Translations under genes and position numbers: made by a program
Assembly (NCBI GenBank): GCA_011800805.1
Contig: MPNW01000031.1
Span: 239,488 to 303,487, forward strand
Source: Hirudo medicinalis
Taxonomy: Eukaryota > Annelida > Clitellata > Hirudinida > Hirudinidae
Direction: 5' to 3'
Length of the DNA stretch: 64,000 nucleotides
In this document: positions 45,643-58,826 of the stretch, in pieces
Numbering within the stretch: position 1 is the first letter of the stretch
Layout of the letters: the number at the start of each line of letters is the position of its first letter
Notes under the pieces: model-generated
Told to the model about the DNA's origin: nothing
What the model saw: the letters and a program-made list of their open reading frames with translations, nothing else
The model's database searches: none

Positions 45643-46885
45643 ATGGCATCCTCAAAATTAGGATTGTTTTCTAGAATGTGGAAAAGTTTAAAAAAATCAT
45701 TGGTTATTTATAGAACGAATGATAAATTCATTGGCGCAGATGAATATGGAAATAAATATTTCGAAAGAGAAGAAGGTATTAAGATTGCAATAGCATTTAA
45801 TCTGCTATGTTATAAGATTTACTTCATGATATTTCATCAGCCAGCATGATTTTCAACTTTGCTGTTAAATTACCCAGACCCTGTAAATAATCTGAAACGT
45901 CAGAGAAAGTTGGTACCTATTAATCCAGATCCAACGATAATTCCAAAGATACCCTTGGAATGGAAGAGTGGGTGTTTCAATCCTTTATTATCATTAGTGA
46001 GATCTGTTCACCAATAACCAAAATGTTAAACAATGAAATGGCCATGTTTTGTTTATATTATTGATTAACTTAAAAGATAATTCACATTTTAACAGCATGG
46101 TTACAAAGTAGAAGAGTAGATCCCCCAACACCAGAGGTAATGATGTTGATAACATTAATGAATCTGAATTTGATGTACTTGGCATGACAGTAGACTAAAA
46201 TATAGTTAGTTTGGTGCTCGTGCACTAAAAGATATCCTGATAAATGTTACAAATGACTTCAATTATTCAGGAAATTGAACAAAACCGAATCAACATGATG
46301 CAAACCCTGGCCAAAGCTGCCAAGTTGCAAGAGAGGGACATGGTGGGTTCTAAACTCGAGATTATTATTATCGTTGACTCGAATGTTTGAGCCAATATGA
46401 TTATTATATTATATTATATGACACTACTGAATGTTCAGTCTGCATTACTATATAATATATACTATTACTATAGTTTTATATTATATAGTTATATATATAT
46501 ATATATATATCTAATCCTAATTATATATATAATTATATAGTGTTTGAAAATATTATATATAGTGTATTAGGATTAGTATATTAGGGTTATTTATATATAC
46601 TGATATATATCATGTATAGTTTTTGTTGTGATAGTGACTTAAATTGGATTGAATGCAAGTATTTGCTATTGTCAATGCCAGAGTCAGGCAACAGAAGCCT
46701 CATCACAGCCACAGCTGCAAGACTTTGCAAGTATGTCCTGTTACTGGCCAGTTTTGGCTTTCTTCCAATCATGGTTTTATCTGAAAATGATTTCTTGTGA
46801 TTGTTACCTGATCATCAACAAATTCTTTTTAGAGAGCTCCTTTCCTGTGAGGTCTGACTTAGAAAGGACACCTGGCGAAAGATGA
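45643..46885 (+). CDS. NDUFAF2: NDUFAF2 (mimitin, B17.2L) complex I assembly factor
   Basis: Mitochondrial chaperone for late assembly of NADH dehydrogenase, related to subunit NDUFA12. Exons 45643-45775, 45878-45967, 46096-46136, 46271-46342, 46682-46730 and 46833-46885 join in phase to 145 residues (human 169). Exon 1: FSRMWKSLKKSLV, then FIGADEYGNKYFEREE, the family's GxDxxGNKYYE motif. Exons 2 and 3: IPLEWKTWLQSRRVDPPTPE matches the family's IPxEWxAWIRxxRxxPPTxEE block. Later exons are Gln-rich and end PGER. The human NDUFAF2 tail is similarly low in structure, whereas NDUFA12 lacks it, so the assembly factor is the better call. AATAAA at 47107-47112. Confidence 0.88.
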
Positions 46886-49800
46886 CAGATGATTTGGTCT
46901 TTATGGAGTCTCATTTTTTCATTAGGCAAATTTATTTTCGTTTTCCTGAAATTGGAGCATCATCACCTATAGCACTGCTACAAATAGACCTCCAGCAATG
47001 CATATTATCCTTCCAGTCTAAGTTCCTTGCTTGGTCTTTGTGTATGCCATTGCATCATAAACTCGCTCGATTGTTGAAATTTATCGTCCTACATTAGAGA
47101 TGCTAAAATAAATTCATGGGAATTCAGTTGAGACGTGTGTTGATAACGACGAGGTGAACTTTACGCTGACCTGGCAGTAACTGTCACACTGCAGTATGCA
47201 TCAGGCCAATGGGGTAGCCAGAATTTTAAAATTGGTCAAGGTATGGGGCAAATTTCTGTTATATCTGAATAAATATTACATCAGTAAAGCCTAGTACTGG
47301 TGGATTAATGGTAAACAATTAATTTCACAGTAAAGACACTTAAGGAAAGCAAAGTCATCGGTGATTTGGTTATCCAAACTTATAACGTGTAATGAATATG
47401 ATGTCGAAAGCATTTCTAGTTTCGTAATTCTGCGTTGTCCATAAATTATTTATGATTTATACGGATTTATAAAAATAGCAGGTGACAAACTACAGTGGTA
47501 GGAGGGCAAGTGCATACGCCCGTGCTTCAGACATCAATACTTTTTTTTAGGATTCACGTGTAAGTGGTTAAGGGCTCTTGAGAGACCTGAGGGAAACATG
47601 AACGTCCTGTTGGTTTGGTGGCGAATGATTTAGATGGAGTGTTTTGTGCTGCTGTTAAAGCAATGTTTCGAGCTGAAGATGTCGACCGTAAAGCCGGTTG
47701 GTTTATTGAAGTCATTTCACTTTGATGGAGAGCTTGGACTGCTTGCTACATCGGTTGCCGGAATGGAAATAAGTTATGGTGGTGATTACAGCTTCGGTTT
47801 GTACATCGTTTTAAAAAGTGAGGTACCGGGTGCGATTCACGCGCCGCATTCGAGCAGGAGTACCTCCGGGAGAGGAAAGCACTGAGAAAATAGTCCCGGA
47901 AGTTCTTTTATTTTTATTTATTGCAGCCGGGAATCTCGATCCACTGCTCCTCGGATCAATTCCTGAGTTGTTCATCCGTGCTAACCTGTATGGACCTGTG
48001 TCACTTATTAATTTTCCAGTAGATCAATAGTCGGAATGTTCTTTGGCTGCTGCTGTTTAACAAATACGAATGCTTTTGTGAAGACTGACACTATCACCCG
48101 TAACGCAATTGATCACATTGCACTCGCCAAGGCAATGGCGGGGACTTTTTTTTTCTGCTGAATTGAAAATTCAGATGGATGAATTTAAATACATAACAAG
48201 AAAAACAAAGTTACATAGAGACGTTAATAATAATAATAATAATAATTGATAATGTATTCAACGAAATGGTTTGGCTTCAGAATGGCAAAGAAAGAGCCAA
48301 TTAATTCAAACATCCTCTTTGACCAAATATTGCCGCTTGCCTTTATTTTTTTTTTGTAAACTTTTACCGCGAAAAATCGAACGATAATGGATACGAAACT
48401 CTTTCTTCTCAGCAGAAAATGGATTATCCAGTCTGCATTCGGAATGAAAATGCGGAATGAAATCCTGTCACGACATCATTCCACATTATAAACCATGATA
48501 TCATAAGATGTTTTAAACATGCACGACGAGTGACAGACACCTGTAAATACTGTTGCTGGTAATAAGGAGAATTACAAAAATAAACAAACATCTCTGGGTG
48601 AACATTTGTTGAACTCTCCTGATGATGAAGTGACACGAGCACTATTCAACAAGGAAAGTCTTTCTCAGTTCAATCACGTAATTCTGGGCGGACCCTGAAC
48701 TTGGCAGATAAAAGGCATTAATTTGCATTGTATACACGGACTGTATTATCCTACTGTCGACTGTGTGTCTTGTGGCTCTCCTGGGGCACATTTATTCCTG
48801 AGCAGGTTTAGTGCATGGATGGTTGATGGTATTTCCTACCAAGGTTATCAGTATTTCAAGGTTCTTTTATCTCTGATATCCTTGATCTACCTGCCAAGAA
48901 TATTTATTTCTGATTTCGCAGTATCATCTTATCGTAAATTTGGCGGTTTTATTTCTTTTAAAAGAAAATTAGCTTTCAAAATTCACTAATTTGAAATCGC
49001 TTTGGGAATATTAAGACTTGAACACAATTAACATTAGTTTTGCTCAAAAGAACAACTTTATGTTTATAAAGCGCAATCTAAGTGCTGATTCGTATTCCAC
49101 TGACATTACAACCTATTCCATTTGGTTGAGTTTTTTTTTTTTCTTAAGGGTAACTTATCACTCTTTCCACTTATTCTTTCATTCTTGTTTCCTCTGAAAG
49201 ACAGAGAAAGTAATGAAGTCTTGCATTTAATTTGTGGCCAGTCACGCTTGCCATGCAATCGCATCAGATACACAGTGGTGCTTTGATCCGACATAAGACC
49301 GGGAATACAAGGTTGCCGGCCGTTTTCACGGACCAGCGGTTTGATCGACATGCTTGGCTGGTTATTCTACCTTCCACGGAAAAGCCTCAACTGTCGAACT
49401 TCAGACGCCCTTCAAGAAAAGCAAGATTTCTCAATCTTCAGGAACTTTTCGGTAGGACCGCTTTTCTCGCTTTATTGAATTCTTCTTCTGTCTTCCTGGT
49501 CTTGATTTCGACCTTTGAATCAAATTATCAAAGTCATCACTATCAACGCCAACAATGAAAACAAATTTTGAAACACGGAGAAAGAATGGTCCAACTTCGC
49601 AAGAACAAGGTCAAATTAAATTTAATGAGGACGATACCCTTCGCATGCCAATCGCTTAATTTAGAGTCGGTCCCTCAAGGCGGATAAATCATCGTGTGGA
49701 CGTGCAGTGGAGTCAGGGCGGGCAAAGCTGGCTCAGGTACCAACCGCGGGCAAATTATCCAGCTGGGGCTTCACCCTTCTCTCCTTCATAATGACCCGTC

Positions 49801-51100
49801 TTTAAGGTCATGAACTCTCATACCTCAGGAGCAACGAGGACGACATTTCACCTAATGTGGACGGCTAAATTCAGTCTATCGATCGATCAAGCATTGCGAT
49901 CAGTCCTCAGGATTTGAACTTTCGTACGTCGTACTTTTCGATTGGCTGAGACGAAATTGAATGAGTCGATACCGAATGAGATGACGGATTCCTTGGAAAA
50001 CAATTTCAAACCAAGAACTCTGAAATACGACAGTCAGATTGAGACAAGACCAGGAGAAAGAAGTCGAGAGATCGTGATGAGTGGGAAGGGGAGCGGTAGC
50101 TCAATCGAAGCAAGGCGAAGGTGCAGCCGAGCGGTGCAGCAGGAGGCCCGACATTGATGACGTCACGCTGCAATCCATCGGAAGGTGGGATGGAAAGATA
50201 AAAGATGAATGGATGGAATGGATGTTGGATAGCTATGGACTGAATCATACAGAGCGACATAGCAGATCAATTGTTAAGTTAATTGCACGTGTGGGAGTCT
50301 TGGTCTGAAGATCACTCAAAGGTTGTATTAGAATAATAAATAGAATAAAAAATTGATAAAAAGAATCTTCTAAGAGGAAACCTTAACTAGATCACCTTTA
50401 ACTAAAGCGTCATCGTCATGCAGTCATGACATTTCAATGTCACAATTCACGATGCATCGTGCGACTATTTGCAGTCGACCGAGCCGTGCAACTAAATATT
50501 GCTTATCATAATTCACCGCCAATTCCATTAAGAGCCACGACCAATCCATGCATAATTTAAAGCTTCTGTAACACTTTTGGTCCCAAGCACATTTGGACCC
50601 CGACGACGATTGATGACATTCTCTGCAGGCCAATGGATTCGAGAATAAGACTTTTAGGACAAAACTTTGGAGCATATTGCTATTTAAATATGCCAGGAAT
50701 ATTAAGCACAACGGACGTAATGAATGACCAATAGGCACGAGAGGGCGCACGAATACATCGATGCATAAAAACGAGAATCCGAGCGCGCACGAACACTGCG
50801 CGGTGCGGTCATTAACGACGCTGGCTTGCCAGGCAGCAAGCAGAATCTCTTGTATTTGTTTCTAAGAGACATCTCCACCGAAGAAGAAGAAGAAGAATAG
50901 GTGATCGTTTTATTTTTAAAACTGCTAAAGATCAAAAATCGAAAAGTCGAAAATTACATGAATTAACCTCTGAAATAAAAATTAAGTCCAGTCGTCGGAG
51001 GATAAAGCTACCCACGCCTTTAGGTTGGCTCCTGCGAGATTGCAAAACAAAAAGACATCGTTCTCTTCGGCAGTTTGCGCCGAAGCTGACGCTCTTCACT
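46886..51100. other. 4.2-kb region without recognisable genes
   Basis: Apart from the NDUFAF2 3' UTR at the left and the neurexin-like 5' flank at the right, I could find no exon with homology. Open frames of 60-108 codons (for example 47634-47885 and 49232-49558) show no motif and no splice context. No LNS or EGF coding exon of a longer neurexin is present here. Confidence 0.5.
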
Positions 51101-54100
51101 ATGGCTTGCTTCCTCTCCGGATTCGTGTTCGGAGTTCGATTCGAGTACTCTGCAGTCCGGTTGTTGGCATTGATTCTGGTGATTGTCCTCAATTCGTCGA
51201 CTGTCAAAGTTGAAGACTACTACGCCGCATCTCCATATGGATCAACCAAGGTGAGCTGGAAGGCTTCTGGAGAGATGGATTGCATGGTTGTGAAGTCGTA
51301 TCAAGAGCAAGCAATCCCACTGCAAATCCATTTCACGATCCTTTCGTTGTAAACTGATACTTTCAATCATTATTTGAATCACATCCCCAAACATTCGGTG
51401 ACAATAATACATGTGATGATGTACGTTTTAAAGAATGGCTTCAGATTCTTTCTGAGGAATGAAAGAATATCAACTGAGTACCTGCTGTCGATGACATTCA
51501 AGTCGTTGTTAATTGACAATATTGTTTTTATCGTTGCATAGTTTTGTAAGCGCCCTTAAGTATTGAAATAATTAAGATCGCACTATTTACTGCTCTATGT
51601 TATAGAGTATACTCATATACTACGTACTATATATATATATACATACTATATTAGTACTATTAATATATATTGTATTAGTACTATTATATTATAGTAATAT
51701 AATTACTAATAATGACTAGTAATAGTTCTAATTAGTACTAATTTCTTCTAGCTCTGAATGCTAAGTAGCGGTTGGCAGTTATAAACTAACATCCTTCACG
51801 CTGGAAAAGCACACATCTCAAGGATTCCTTAGCTCTAGGATTTTTGTTTATTAGTTTTTATTATTGCAATAAAATGTGTCCAATGATGGATTTCAAAATT
51901 GAAGCCGTTATTTTGAGTTTAGATTCGAATGCTCAACATTTCTAAGTTGACATACAAATGGGGGAAGTTTAATAATTGTGCCCAAATCATGTTACGTGTA
52001 AAAGAGAAATTAGTAGTTAACCACGTGCATATGGACGACCTGTTCTCAACTTATGTTTTGTGGAATTATACAATTAGTTAATTTCTGAATAAATGCAACA
52101 CTTCATTTTCTTAAAAAATGATTAATCACAAGATTTCTTTCTGATAATTTTTCAATGATCGTTTGAATCATTTAAAATAAAATTTAAACCCTCGCAGGAA
52201 GCCATAAGTGGTAGAGAAGAAGAACCACTGAACGATGACATCATCATATCCAGAGTAACCAGAGATTGTCCAGATGAGGCCGACGGTACACTGGATTGCA
52301 GTGATTCCATGCACCACAACAAGGAAAGCCTCATTTATCCTGTGGCTCAGTTTTCCACAAGAAGAACACATGTCCCAAGGTAAGATACGCATACCTTAGC
52401 AGCAAGAAAATATCATTTTTATTTTGCGCTAGCTCTAGCGACTCTTAAGCTGCATTTCTAGCGCAATGTAAACGTAATGATTTCGTAAATGCCTCATACG
52501 ATGGGAGTTCGGGTTTGATTTCATCAGAAATTTATCGACCGTAAAAATTTCTTCATTTTCTTTTTTTTTTTGAGCTTATATTTAAAAAAAATAATTATTT
52601 TATTTCATTTCGCTTCAGTGTTTTTAAATCGTAGATAAATTGTATGCTCCCCTCAGGGCTTAATTAACTTTTCGAACTTTGTACCCAGCCAGATGAAGCA
52701 ATAAATTTTTTAAATGTGCCTCTTTTATGACCTTAACTCGCGCGAAGGCAACGAGCTTCTGAGAAAATAATAACACAAAATTTATGTTGCACTCAATACG
52801 ATACACGCGATGTCATTATTGGGCATTTTGAATTCAAGCCATATCCCATATCCATGTAACATCTAGCAACTATTAGCCCTTCATCCCCTTGAGTCCCATA
52901 TTTTTTCACCAAGTCTCCATCGCAAGCCTAACCTACACTTTTCCCAGACGTGAGAACGATTCCAGTCCAGTTATTTCGACGGCGTAATGGAGGCGAACTG
53001 CTGGAGCTAAGTGAAAGGTGATTACTTACAAAAAGATTAAGAGGGAAACTTTTCCATTTTCTATTCCATACCACTTAGTTCAGACTGCTCTTTTGATTTG
53101 CTGGACCACCTGAAATGAACCTTTCAGGAGTGCATTTGAACCGACCTTCATTCATGAATACTTTTGAAACTTTATGACTGATCACGAAAAATGTCCGCTT
53201 CTCACATGTATGAAGAGTAAAAACAAAATGATGTCAGATGAAAGTAAATAACTTCTGTTGCTTTTTGGCGAAAGCCCATTTTCATAGGCCGGTTACCCAT
53301 GGTTTATGGGCGGTTGTGCTTCGTCCGGCCACGCGAGTAAATGAATAAAACCTTGTAATTTAGTAATGTCTCTCGCTCGATCGCGTGCCTGATACATGAG
53401 ACTTTCATGGACACCATTCGCGTTACTACAAGTCATAGGCGAGAACCGGACTTCAACAAAGACCCTCAGAGTTGATGTAATGGTTTCTATCGATCTCCTG
53501 CCATTGATATATCCCATTAAAATGACATTTCGCAACGACAATAACTCTTCCTATTTACATCTTTTCTATTTTCCTAGGCCATCCACCTCAAAATCCTCCT
53601 TGGTGACGGCGTCGGCGAGAGGAGCTGATTGCGATCCCGATGACGAGAACTGTGAAGGTTCTGCCGTCGATCCAGACGAAGACGATGACGACGAAGACGA
53701 CGGCGAGGACAATGATGACGAGGACGTCGAAGATAAGAACGAAAACATAAACATGGACTATAGACCAGATGCCGGTAGGCAAAACCAATCGAAGAATAAC
53801 AAGACACCGAATACGAAATATCAACACGGAGCTTCATCCAAGACCCCGGCAGCTCAGCTTGGCGGCCAGACAAGTCGAGTCTCTACTCAGCAGAGGCATC
53901 AAGTTCATAAGCCGCATCAAGGCTCATCACAGACTGGCAAGGGCGATGCGGACTGGACGCATAGACGCGGATCTACAGCCAGCACTCCTAATCCCCTGTC
54001 AGCTGCCCAATCCCCTGCATCCAACAGTCACAACACTTACCTGAGAAACAGTCAAGACGTATCATCTTCATCAATCAAGGACAGACATTTCCAACAGCTA

Positions 54101-54448
54101 GCCATCAACATGAACATCGTCCTCATAGCCGGCATAGCGGCTGGCATAGTCGTTTTACTCTTCATACTGGTAGTAGCGGCGTGCAAATTTTACGCCTCTT
54201 CGACGGCTCCAGCTGGCGCCAAAGCGCTAACAGACTACCACCAACAGCGCGCGGCCAACAAGGCTGCCTATGCCTACGAGGCTTGCAACACCGGGGGAAA
54301 GTGCAGTTCTCCTCTTCTGGTACCCAGTTCTCAGCAGTCCCTGCCCGTTCTCAATGCCACCTCTCAGGCTGGCTTGACCACTGTTGGCAGTGCCACTAGC
54401 ACTGTTTCCAAGCCGGCTAAAAAAGACGTAAAAGAATGGTACGTCTAG
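51101..54448 (+). CDS. Short neurexin-like membrane protein lacking LNS domains (gamma-like)
   Basis: Exons 51101-51250, 52198-52379 and 53578-54448 join in phase to 400 residues. Exon 1 gives a signal peptide with a strong core (LLALILVIVL) and then DYYAASPYGSTK. Exon 2 holds NDDIIISRVTRDCPDE, similar to the juxtamembrane DDIIVAS..CPSDDE of neurexins. Exon 3 has an acidic run (DEDDDDEDDGEDNDDEDVED), a Ser/Thr/Gln-rich stalk, one TM helix (IVLIAGIAAGIVVLLFILVV), YAYEACNT and the C-terminus KKDVKEWYV, the PDZ-binding end of invertebrate neurexins (vertebrate KEYYV). A neurexin would bind CASK/Mint PDZ domains at presynaptic sites. No laminin-LNS or EGF exon is visible upstream, so as read this is a gamma-neurexin-like product, either a separate gene or an internal-promoter isoform of a larger gene starting outside. 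AATAAA at 55135-55140. Confidence 0.75.
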
Positions 54449-55380
54449 CTGAGATTTGCTAGCTTCTTCCCTACCTCCCCTTATTCTGACGTTTTTCTTT
54501 GACCCCGAAAATGCTTCGGCTAGCTGATTCGAGATACGGCTCTCGAATCTGGTTTTATAATTTCTCCCGGGAAGAATTTCAGGTTTACACAATTTCTCTA
54601 GAGTTTAAATTTTTATATAAATGGCATTAGCGGGTCTGATCACGTCTGTTTTTAATCAACCGCTTTAACTAAAAGACAAATTTGTGATTCTGAGGAGCTA
54701 AAACGAGAAAGCCTCGAAACGACTTATTCTCGGAAGGGGGATTATTATGTGTTGGGAAATCTGCAACAAAAAGACTGGATCTAAAAATAGCCGTTCCGAC
54801 TTATTTTTTATTGTTCGCTCTTTGGAAAATCGAATTTGAGAAGCACGGACGTTTTCTAATGACTCTGTTTTCAGAATGACACTTATCTTCTCTCGAAGTT
54901 GATTCGAAGTTTTAAGAAAAAATCGAAACGGATTGTTAGATATCGTTTGAATGTGATTTGAAAATATAGTATTTCTATTTTTGATTTTAAATTCCCTTTT
55001 CATTTGTTAGATGTTGTATTGAAGTTTTGTTGAAAGTTTGCGATGTTTTAAAAATTTTGATTAAAAATGTTTTATAAATGTATCGCCTTTGTTTAATTGT
55101 GAATTATTGTAGATAGCATAATTTAATTTTAAATAATAAATTTATACAAAGTCTTTATTAATTTAATTTAACTTTATAAAAAATTTATAAAAAAAAAACA
55201 TTAAACCACCGTCAGCAGACTAAGATTTAGATCCACTTTTGTTGTATACAAGAGTTGGTTCGAGCGATAGTAGGTCTATCTAATCGTACAGCAGTGTCGG
55301 GCTTCGCTCAGAGGAAGCTTTGTCATATTTTAGAAAATCTACGTTCTCATAGCGAAGCATAGCTTAAATTTATAAATAGA
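54449..55380. other. Neurexin-like 3' UTR and CDK5RAP1 5' flank
   Basis: About 930 bases. The left two thirds fit a 3' UTR ending near the AATAAA at 55135-55140; the rest must hold the CDK5RAP1 promoter. No other gene seen. Confidence 0.5.
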
Positions 55381-58300
55381 ATGAATTCGTTAAATAGCAT
55401 AACTTTAAGAGTCGTTTCCGGAATTTCAAAATCCTTACTATTCAGTCCACTAACGAATACTGGAAGGAGGTTTTCTGCATGCAGAAATAGCCCTTTATTG
55501 CACAGTACTGTGGCAAAAACTTCAGTCAATGAGGACAGCGATACTACATTAATAAGACAGTCTTTTAGAAACGATAAGAAAACATTGAAAGATTTCATAG
55601 TACGAAGAAATCCTAAGGAGGATTTGACTGCGGTTATTGAAGACAACGTACCTTATTTGAATGAAGATGACTTAGATGGAAATGGCCAGAAAGGTAACGA
55701 GTTAATTTTTGTTAAACTTCATTACAATTTCATCCTGATGTACAGAATAAATTCAGAAGATGAAAGCATTTGGTTATTGTGACAATAAGACATGTCGCTT
55801 TGGCTGCATATTGTCATGATAAGGCATGTAGATTTTTGAGATATTAAAAGTCAATGCAATCCAAAGTTCAAGATATGATAAAATCGTGATAGAACTCAGC
55901 TTTAATGATGCATTCCAATCCATCAAGCAGAAATATTCGTGGAAATTGTCAAAGTTGTTGGAAAGTCATTAGTACGTAAGGCACATCCAACTAGTAATAA
56001 TTTTTGGAAAGGTACATAAATATAAAGGAAGATTGAACATGCTCATTGGAACTCTATTTGTTGATCAGCCCTGAAAATCTCTATTTTTGTGCTTGACTAT
56101 AGTTGATTAATTTAATTGCTAACTAACTAATCCCTCAATCTTTAAATTGATTTGCAGTCTTTGTTGAAGTGTATGGATGTCAGATGAACACCAATGACAC
56201 AGAAATCGTCTATTCCATCCTTAAGTCCTCTGGATATGAAATTGCTAAAGGTTTAGAGAGTGTGAGCATTTTAAAATCAATTTAAAAATTTTATTTATAC
56301 CTACAGTTATTAAACAATTTTATTACTTGTGGTATCTCCAATGGTTCATCCATATAATCTCAATTCATAAGAAATAAAACGATTTGACAAATGCTCTGGC
56401 CAACAATCTTTCAACCGAACGAGCTTTCAGAGTGATGCTGTCCTCCTGATGACCTGCTCCATTAGGGAAGGTGCAGAACAGAAGATATGGCAAAGGGTTG
56501 AGCAATTGAAGGGCATAAGAAGACAGAGGCATAGAGGATTAAAAATAGGAATACTAGGTATTGTTAATAATTTTATTTCTGTAACAATTGTTAATTATTT
56601 TTTATATTTAATTTATAATAGTAATAATTTTATGTATTGTATTGTATTTTCTGCTTCAGATTGCTGAAGCTTGTTTTGGTTTTAATGGTGTTTGTGCATC
56701 TTGTTAGGCTAGATTTGAAATGATATAAATTCAATTACTTCTCAGGTTGTATGGCAGAAAGACTAAAAACTAAGATCATGGAGAAAGAGAGCCACATTGA
56801 CTTGATCTGTGGACCTGATTCTTACAGGTCTTTGCCAAGGCTACTGAGTTTAACCTCCCAGGGTCATTCGGCAGGTGAATTTTTAAGTTAAATTAATAAT
56901 GTGATTATTTTCAGTAAATAATGATTAATTAATATTAATTTTATTAAAATCTTTCGACTTAGCCAACGTCCTGCTTTCATTGGACGAGACCTACGCAGAC
57001 ATCCAGCCAGTCAGAAGGGATCCTGGCTCGCCTTCTGCTTTCGTGTTAGTACTCGAAAAGCATCTGTTCCATTATTTTCGAAATTACTACCTGACCTACA
57101 TTTAACGATTAAACAAACCAGGTCAATAATGAGGGGCTGCGATAACATGTGCACCTACTGTGTGGTACCCTTCACCAGAGGTAGGGAGAGAAGCCGTGCG
57201 ATGGAGTCCATAGTGGATGAAGTCAGGAGGCTGATTGATCAGGTGAACTGCTAAACGAAGAAGTCCTTGATCGATAGATGTTTTTTTATTATTTATAGAA
57301 TTATCGGTCGACGTGCAGCAGCATCTAAAGATTTTCTCACCAAAATTTATTTCAGGGAGTGAAAGATGTTACACTTTTGGGACAAAATGTGAACAGCTAC
57401 AGAGATAACTCCGCCCCGACCACTTTCAATTCGCTGGCCTCCGATTACAGAGAGGGTTTTAAGACCGTCTATAGGAGGAAGGCCGTCCAATCGGGCTATT
57501 ACAACTTCGTCGACCTTCTTGAGAGAGTCTCGTCGATCCAATCAGAATTGAGGATCCGATTCACTTCCCCTCATCCGAAAGACTTCCCGACAGAGGTCGT
57601 CCGATGCGATGATTACAATTCAAAGTACAACCCTCCTCTTGAGATTCATGAGGTATTTTTTTGAACGTTCCAGGTCCTTCAGCTAATCAGAGACAGGCCT
57701 AACATCTGCAAACATCTCCATGTTCCAGCTCAGAGCGGAAGCAACTCCATCTTGGAGGCCATGGGTCGTGGCTACACTGCAGAGACGTATCTCGACCTAA
57801 TTCAAGAAATCAAGTCAATTCTTCCAGGTGAGTGCTTGAATAATTAGGATTAAAAGTTCATCTTAATCATAGCTTTTTGATTTTTGCTGGCAGGTGTCTC
57901 ACTTTCTAGTGACTTTATTGCTGGATTTTGTGGTGAGACTGAGGAAGATCATCAGGCAACCTTGAATTTGATGGAGAAGGTCAAGTACAATGTAGCTTAT
58001 TGCTTCCCGTACAGCATGAGAGAGGTTGATTATTATTTATGTTTATTGATTTCAATGTCAGTAATGATGTCGATTACGACGCAGAAAACACGAGCCCATC
58101 ACAGGCTGGAGGACAACCTGCCTAAGGAGGTCAAGATGGAACGTGCCGACCAATTGGTCGAGGTGTTTAGAAAAAATGCCGACCTGATTAATAAGAGCCT
58201 CGTTGGCTCTCAACAGCTGGTCCTTGTTGAAGGGGTAAGCAAAAATTTTGAACATTTTAAGAATGAATTTCAACGATAAAAATGTTAATTGTTAAATGAC

Positions 58301-58826
58301 TTGGATAATTTGTTTTGATCAACAAAATGTTTGGCATCAAGGCTTTTACTATCATTCTAAACAATCGACAAAGTTATTTTTGTAACGATGATATAATTGC
58401 TCGCAATTTTTGCTACAGACTTCAAAACGATCGCAAGACGATCTTTATGGCCGTGGTGAGGCCATCACTAAAGTCATCTTCCCAAATTCTCTGACCGAGG
58501 GGTCTGACGATCCAATCCGAGTCGGGGATTACGTTGTTGTCGAGGTTAGCTGATAATCAACTAATATCTACTGCTGATGTTGCAACATTGTTATAATGTC
58601 ACTGTAATTAGATGGTTTAATAATATTAATTAGGTTGACTTTTAGTTCTTTTTATTGGCAGATTATTACATTGCCATTAAGTCTTTACTGTTGTCACTAG
58701 TTTTTTTGACAATTTTTGATTTAATGCGATTATTTTACCTTTCAGGTGACGACATCCTCATCCCAGGTATTAAAGGGGGTTGCAAAATACAAGACAACCC
58801 TCAAGGAGTTTCACGAACAAAGTTGA
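55381..58826 (+). CDS. CDK5RAP1: CDK5RAP1, mitochondrial tRNA 2-methylthiotransferase
   Basis: Radical-SAM enzyme that converts i6A37 to ms2i6A37 in mitochondrial tRNAs. Twelve exons join in phase: 55381-55693, 56158-56261, 56431-56557, 56746-56874, 56963-57044, 57122-57242, 57356-57652, 57674-57827, 57894-58024, 58085-58234, 58419-58544, 58746-58826, giving 604 residues (human 601). Exon 1 is an organelle-type leader plus linker. The three auxiliary-cluster cysteines are in [25 protein letters not shown] and GCMAERL. The radical-SAM CxxxCxxC is [20 protein letters not shown]. Then [37 protein letters not shown] and [16 protein letters not shown]. The last exons form the TRAM domain ([12 protein letters not shown]). 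Exon 7 can end at 57595 or 57652, both in frame; the shorter form matches the human protein, the longer adds 19 residues but has the better donor. AATAAA at 58982-58987. Confidence 0.95.

Noticed and set aside
47634..48030. Coding exon in the 4.2-kb empty region
   Set aside because: Two overlapping open frames of 70-83 codons have no motif, no neighbouring compatible exon and ordinary base composition.
50081..50157. tRNA-like GAGCGGTAGCTCAATCG near 50091
   Set aside because: It resembles a box A, but no box B or cloverleaf follows.
53566..53873. Minus-strand Ser- and Arg-rich open frames opposite the neurexin-like exon
   Set aside because: They mirror the acidic GAC/GAT run of the real plus-strand exon.
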